Below, piece after piece: positions 60,355-64,000 of a stretch of DNA of 64,000 nucleotides. The notes beneath the pieces were generated by a model, which was not told the origin of the DNA, did no database searches, and saw nothing but the letters and a program-made list of their open reading frames with translations. Every line of letters starts with the position of its first letter. The stretch's first letter is position 1. The stretch lies in NCBI GenBank assembly GCA_037015955.1, contig CP143548.1, positions 613,501 through 677,500 of the forward strand. Reading direction: 5' to 3'. Both the position numbers and the translations under genes were made by a program. This stretch comes from Lachnospiraceae bacterium JLR.KK008 (GTDB taxonomy: Bacteria; Bacillota; Clostridia; Lachnospirales; Lachnospiraceae).

Positions 60355-61338
60355 ATGAATCTCGAACTTCTCATAAGAAACCAATCAGGGACGAAGGCAT
60401 ATCTTCCGGCAGTGGAAGAAGGGATCGAATGGACGACGGAGCGGCAGGGCTCACCGGGGAAACTGACGTTTCAAGTCTTGCCGGACGATGTACTTGACTT
60501 TTCGGAAGGGAGTCTGGTGACGCTCAGAGAAGGTGATTATAATATTTTTTACGGTTATGTTTTCAAACAGCAGAGAGACAAGTCGCGGATCATCACGGTC
60601 ACTGCCTACGATCAGTTACGGTATCTGAAAAACAAGGATATTATCGTCTATGAGGAACAGACGGCGGACCAGCTTGTACGACAGATCGCGGCAGACTATT
60701 CCCTGCAGGTCGGGGATTTGGAACCGACGGGCTATGTCATCGAATCGGGAGTCGAAGATAACATTCCCCTTTTTGATATGATTCAAAAGGCGCTTGACAT
60801 CACGATGAAGAATACGGGTGAACTGTTTGTCCTGTATGATGATTTCGGAAAGCTGACCCTGAAACGGTTATCTTCAATGACGGTAGGAGACGGCATGGGG
60901 AACTGCCTGCTGCTGAATGCGGAAACAGGTGAGAATTTTGAATACACTTCATCGATCGATGACAACACCTATAACAAGATCAAGCTGTCCTGTGAAGATG
61001 AAAATACAGGTAAGCGGGAAATATGTACGGAACATGATCCGGAAACGATGAGACAGTGGGGCATTCTGCAATATTTCGACACATTTAAAAAAGGAGAGAA
61101 TGGTCAGGAGAAGGCGGCGGCTCTTCTGAAATTATATAATAAAAAGACACGGAACCTGAAGCTGTCGAAGGTACTTGGCGATAATCGTGTGAGGGCAGGC
61201 AGCCTGATTGCCGTCAACCTGGATCTGGGTGATGTTGAGGTGAGAAATTTTATGTTGGTGGAAAGCTGTAAACATACATATAAAGAAGGTGAGCATTGGA
61301 TGGATCTGACACTTAGAGGAGGTGGATTTGTTGTCTGA
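60355..61338 (+). CDS. baseplate hub protein (XkdQ/gpD-like)
   Basis: 327 residues. GIEWTTERQGSPGKLTFQVLPDD, YGYVFKQQRDKSRIITVTAYDQLRYLKNKDI and a C-terminal NYTYKEGEHWMDLTL-type region are characteristic of XkdQ, a gp27-like hub. It forms the trimeric platform between tube and spike. AGGCAGGTG precedes the ATG. The following gene begins inside its last codons. Confidence 0.88.
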   Translation: MNLELLIRNQSGTKAYLPAVEEGIEWTTERQGSPGKLTFQVLPDDVLDFSEGSLVTLREGDYNIFYGYVFKQQRDKSRIITVTAYDQLRYLKNKDIIVYEEQTADQLVRQIAADYSLQVGDLEPTGYVIESGVEDNIPLFDMIQKALDITMKNTGELFVLYDDFGKLTLKRLSSMTVGDGMGNCLLLNAETGENFEYTSSIDDNTYNKIKLSCEDENTGKREICTEHDPETMRQWGILQYFDTFKKGENGQEKAAALLKLYNKKTRNLKLSKVLGDNRVRAGSLIAVNLDLGDVEVRNFMLVESCKHTYKEGEHWMDLTLRGGGFVV

Positions 61339-61726
61339 TGCAAATGGAATTATAGAAAAGATCAAAAGGGCGGCTCTGGAAGCGCAGGACGCCGCCAAAC
61401 CGGTCAATATCTGTTATGGAGAGGTGATTTCAAGGATTCCTTTGAAGATCCGGGTGGAACAGAAACTGCTGCTTGGGGAGAAGCAGCTTATCCTGACGAG
61501 GAATGTGACCGATTTTACGACGACGATCAGCGTGGATCAGGAGACGGAAAAAGAAGCAATGGCGGAGGAAGGCGGCGAGTCTGTGCCGCCTCACAGCCAC
61601 CGAATCACGGGGGTGAAACAGATCACGGTCCATAACGGACTCAAGGCAGGTGATAAAGTCGTTATGCTCAGACAGCAGGAAGGTCAGAAATTTATTGTAG
61701 CCGACCGGATAGGAGGCAGCCTATGA
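61331..61726 (+). CDS. DUF2577 baseplate protein (XkdR-like)
   Basis: About 131 residues if started at TTG 61331, eight bases after AGAGGAGG; GTG 61322 overlaps the ribosome site, and TTG 61328 is an alternative. CYGEVISRIPLKIRVEQKLLLGEKQLILTRNVTDF and the VPPHSHRITGVKQITVHNGLKAGDKVVMLRQQEGQKFIVADRI end match DUF2577, an OB-fold baseplate spike-associated protein. Overlaps both neighbours by a few bases. Confidence 0.85.
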   Translation: MSDANGIIEKIKRAALEAQDAAKPVNICYGEVISRIPLKIRVEQKLLLGEKQLILTRNVTDFTTTISVDQETEKEAMAEEGGESVPPHSHRITGVKQITVHNGLKAGDKVVMLRQQEGQKFIVADRIGGSL

Positions 61727-62127
61727 TTCCGGCAGTAGTTGGGAATCCGGATCAGGATTTTAAGATCATCAGACAGCCGGACATGACTTACAGGATGCAG
61801 ATGGAAGCCGGAGATGTGCTTGGCCGCGCCGATGGGCTGGAAGCGGTGAAACAGGCGGTTTATAAGATTATCATGACAGAGCGCTATCAGTATCTTATGT
61901 ACTCGTGGAATTATGGGATTGAGCTTTTGGATCTGATCGGGGAACCGGTGACCTATGTATGTCCGGAATTGAAACGCCGGATCACGGAGGCGCTGCTCTG
62001 TGATGACAGGATTGAGAGTGTCGATCACTTTACGTTCGATCTGCCGCGCAAAGGCGTTGTTCATGTGGCATTTACGGTACATTCTGTCTTTGGAGATGTA
62101 ATGGCGGAAAGAGAGGTGAATTTTTGA
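61723..62127 (+). CDS. DUF2634 baseplate wedge protein (XkdS/gp25-like)
   Basis: 134 residues. LGRADGLEAVKQAVYKIIMTERYQYLMYSWNYGIEL is the gp25-like core with the EPPR-type region replaced, as usual in XkdS, by RADG. The C-terminus VVHVAFTVHSVFGDVMAEREV is family-typical. Gp25-like proteins start sheath assembly at the baseplate. The stop shares a base with the next start. Confidence 0.87.
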   Translation: MIPAVVGNPDQDFKIIRQPDMTYRMQMEAGDVLGRADGLEAVKQAVYKIIMTERYQYLMYSWNYGIELLDLIGEPVTYVCPELKRRITEALLCDDRIESVDHFTFDLPRKGVVHVAFTVHSVFGDVMAEREVNF

Positions 62128-63338
62128 TGTATGAATCGGTCACGTATGAAACGATTCTCAAACGTATGCTGAGTCGTGTGTCTGATAAACTTGACAAGCG
62201 GGAAGGATCTGTCATCTGGGACACCCATTCCCCGACAGCGATCGAGCTGCAAATTCTGTATCTGGAACTCGATTCGATCCTGCGGGAAGCATATGGAGAT
62301 ACCGCTTCCAGAGAATTTTTGATTTTACGTTGTAAGGAGAGAGGACTGTTTCCCTATCCGGCGACCCGGGCAGTGCTGCAAGGTGAGTTTACACCGGCAG
62401 AAGCAGATGTGACAGGGAAGCGGTTTAACATTGGCCGCATTAATTATACGGTCACGGAAAGGATCGGAGAGGGAACGTATCAGGTACAATGCGAAACGGC
62501 AGGGGAGATCGGCAATCAGTATCTGGGAATGATGACGCCGATCGACTATATCACAGGGCTGGAGACGGCGGAGCTGACACAGGTCCTGATCCCCGGCGAG
62601 GAAGAAGAAGATACGGAAGATCTGCGGCAGAGATACTTTGCATCGTTTGAGGAAAAGGCGTTTGGTGGAAACGTTGCAGACTACATGGAAAAGACGAATG
62701 CGGTCCCCGGAGTTGGCAGGACGAAAGTTACACGAGTCTGGAATGGGGACGTCTCTCCCTCCGATATGATTCCGTCCGGGAACGTAACGGCCTGGTATGA
62801 GAGCGTCATCGACACGATGGAAGAAGAGAGTGCGGCATGGCTCTCTGCGGTCTATACAGCGGCGGCAGAAAAGAAACTGACGACAGGTGGTACGGTCCTT
62901 CTGACGATCACGGACTCGGAATATGGGCCGGCATCAGATACGCTGATCAGGACCGTGCAGGCTGCGATCGATCCGGAGGAACATGCCGGAGATGGCTATG
63001 GCCTCGCCCCGATTGGTCATATGGTGACAGTAAAAAGCGCAGAGCCGGTCACAGTCAATGTGAATACGGAAATTACGCTTGAGGTCGGATACGAATGGGA
63101 CCATTTGCAGGCTGCGATTGACGCGGCCATCTCCGGCTATCTGCTTGATTTGCGAAAGGAATGGTCTGAACGGCCATATCTGGTCGTGAGGATCAGTCAG
63201 ATTGAATCGCGGATTCTGAATATTTCCGGAATCGTGGATATTAAAAATACATCGATCAATGGAGCAGAAGATAATCTGACGTTAGCGGCAAATGAAATTC
63301 CTGTTTACGGAGGTGTCACGGATGATAAGAGAAGTTGA
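62127..63338 (+). CDS. baseplate J/gp47 family protein (XkdT-like)
   Basis: 403 residues from ATG 62127. LKRMLSRVSDKLDKREGSVIWDTHSPTAIEL, YGDTASREFLILRCKERGL and the central EDTEDLRQRYFASFEEKAFGGNVADYMEKTNAVPGVGRTKVTRV are hallmarks of Baseplate_J. Together with gp25-like and DUF2313 proteins it makes the wedge that triggers contraction. GAGAGGTG is upstream. Confidence 0.9.
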   Translation: MYESVTYETILKRMLSRVSDKLDKREGSVIWDTHSPTAIELQILYLELDSILREAYGDTASREFLILRCKERGLFPYPATRAVLQGEFTPAEADVTGKRFNIGRINYTVTERIGEGTYQVQCETAGEIGNQYLGMMTPIDYITGLETAELTQVLIPGEEEEDTEDLRQRYFASFEEKAFGGNVADYMEKTNAVPGVGRTKVTRVWNGDVSPSDMIPSGNVTAWYESVIDTMEEESAAWLSAVYTAAAEKKLTTGGTVLLTITDSEYGPASDTLIRTVQAAIDPEEHAGDGYGLAPIGHMVTVKSAEPVTVNVNTEITLEVGYEWDHLQAAIDAAISGYLLDLRKEWSERPYLVVRISQIESRILNISGIVDIKNTSINGAEDNLTLAANEIPVYGGVTDDKRS

Positions 63339-63945
63339 TCTTGTATCCTATCTGCCTCCCTTTATGAAGGAATATAAGCAGATTCACGCGGCGCTGGAAG
63401 CGGAAAATCCGGAGTTTTCCATGATCTGGAATGCCGCGGATCAGACCTTACGCAATGCCTTTATTGAGACGGCGGATGAATATGGGATCTGGCGTTTTGA
63501 AAAAATGCTGCACATTTATCCGTCTGCAAAGGATACGCTTGCGTCACGAAGGGCGAGAGTACAGGCACGCTGGTTCAGGACTTTGCCATATACCGAGAGG
63601 ATGTTTATTGAGAAGCTGGTAACGATATGCGGTACGCACAATTTTGCTTTGCTCAAAAAGTATTTGCAGTACCGGCTGGAGCTGGAAGTGAGCCTGGAAC
63701 TGTATGGACAGGTCGAAGAGCTGGAACGGATGCTCAGAGAGATGATCCCCTGTAACCTGACTGTGGTTATTCGCAATACGATTGCCGCACAGGTGGAAGG
63801 CTGTGTCTCGTTTGCAGGAGGACTTGAATTTGCGGAATGCTATCTGATCACAAACGATAGCCAGGAAACGGTTACGGTAGAGGGCAGGGCTTTGTATGGA
63901 GGGAGCTTCATTAATACGGTAGATATGATCGTTATCGATCACTGA
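63322..63945 (+). CDS. DUF2313 tail protein (XkdU/YmfQ-like)
   Basis: 207 residues from ATG 63322, eight bases after GGAGG; it overlaps the end of the gp47 gene by 17 bases. VDLVSYLPPFMKEYKQIHAAL, YGIWRFEKMLHIYPSAKDTLASRRARVQARW and YTERMFIEKLVTICG are typical. It is the gpI-like adaptor that connects baseplate and tail fibres. In Xkd-type clusters the fibre, holin and lysin genes come next. The remaining 55 bases of the window hold no gene start that I can see. Confidence 0.87.
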   Translation: MIREVDLVSYLPPFMKEYKQIHAALEAENPEFSMIWNAADQTLRNAFIETADEYGIWRFEKMLHIYPSAKDTLASRRARVQARWFRTLPYTERMFIEKLVTICGTHNFALLKKYLQYRLELEVSLELYGQVEELERMLREMIPCNLTVVIRNTIAAQVEGCVSFAGGLEFAECYLITNDSQETVTVEGRALYGGSFINTVDMIVIDH

Positions 63946-64000
63946 CAGAGAGCGGTTGCGGAGCAGGGGAATCTGGTCTGCAGCCGTTTATTATAAGAAT

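Noticed and set aside
52364-64000. Complete prophage
   Set aside because: No integrase, replication, terminase, portal or capsid genes, and the tail genes follow the late activator directly. It cannot be fully excluded because the window ends inside the cluster.
53654-64000. Type VI secretion system or extracellular contractile injection system
   Set aside because: No ClpV or AAA+ ATPase, no membrane complex; gene order is that of PBSX/Xkd phage tails.

Overview
The window reads as chromosomal DNA of a spore-forming, butyrate-producing clostridium, most likely a Lachnospiraceae member. The grounds are the phosphotransbutyrylase–butyrate kinase pair, a T-box ahead of an aspS-gatCAB transamidation operon, the LL-diaminopimelate aminotransferase route to lysine and peptidoglycan, an RF2 gene with a recoding site, a likely sigma-G spore gene, and many DUF families typical of this group. 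No rRNA genes, insertion sequences, integrase or CRISPR array were seen.

Layout. 1-4700: envelope genes (end of an LTA-synthase-like enzyme, YfhO, a DUF6020 membrane protein). 4870-10010: tight operon hisC, small export protein, methyltransferase, hslO, nadE. 10500-14820: nitrogen and lysine block, with glnA behind an attenuator and an ANTAR antiterminator gene downstream, then dapF and dapL. 14840-16550: small minus-strand membrane proteins and a SprA-like metalloprotease. 16670-23830: tex, a RibU-like ECF subunit, an Fe-S aldo-keto reductase, a GGADGPTSIF mini-protein, an esterase and a small regulatory cluster. 24010-26160: buk and ptb. 28000-30550: a class-M sirtuin and zinc macrodomain pair sharing operators with an Rrf2 regulator. 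30695-34580: secA and prfB. 34790-37620: a repeat-bearing surface protein. 37610-43060: T-box, aspS, gatC, gatA, gatB. 43230-51620: guaB, regulators, a probable sigma-G gene, an apparently leaderless RlmL-type methyltransferase, a degenerate amidase, rdgB and a phosphoesterase. 51680-52315: six tRNA genes (Pro, Gly, Arg, His, Gln, Lys).

52364-64000 (open at the right edge) is the most striking part. An ImmA-like protease and XRE repressor face, across a three-operator control region and a tRNA-Val gene, a DUF1492 late activator and then a complete, syntenic PBSX/Xkd-type contractile tail module: tail terminator, sheath, tube, chaperone with a -1 frameshift site, tape measure, LysM baseplate protein, hub, DUF2577, DUF2634, gp47 and DUF2313. 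No terminase, portal, capsid or integrase gene lies between regulator and tail genes, so the locus looks like an R-type tailocin (headless contractile phage-tail bacteriocin), comparable in organisation to the diffocins of Clostridioides difficile. Fibre and lysis genes would lie beyond the window.

Regulation is unusually legible. There is attenuation at glnA, a T-box whose specifier loop contains overlapping GAA and AAC codons, +1 recoding in prfB at a UAA stop, -1 recoding in the tail chaperone, shared Rrf2 operators, a lambda-like operator cluster for the tailocin, and probable leaderless initiation of the RlmL-type gene.
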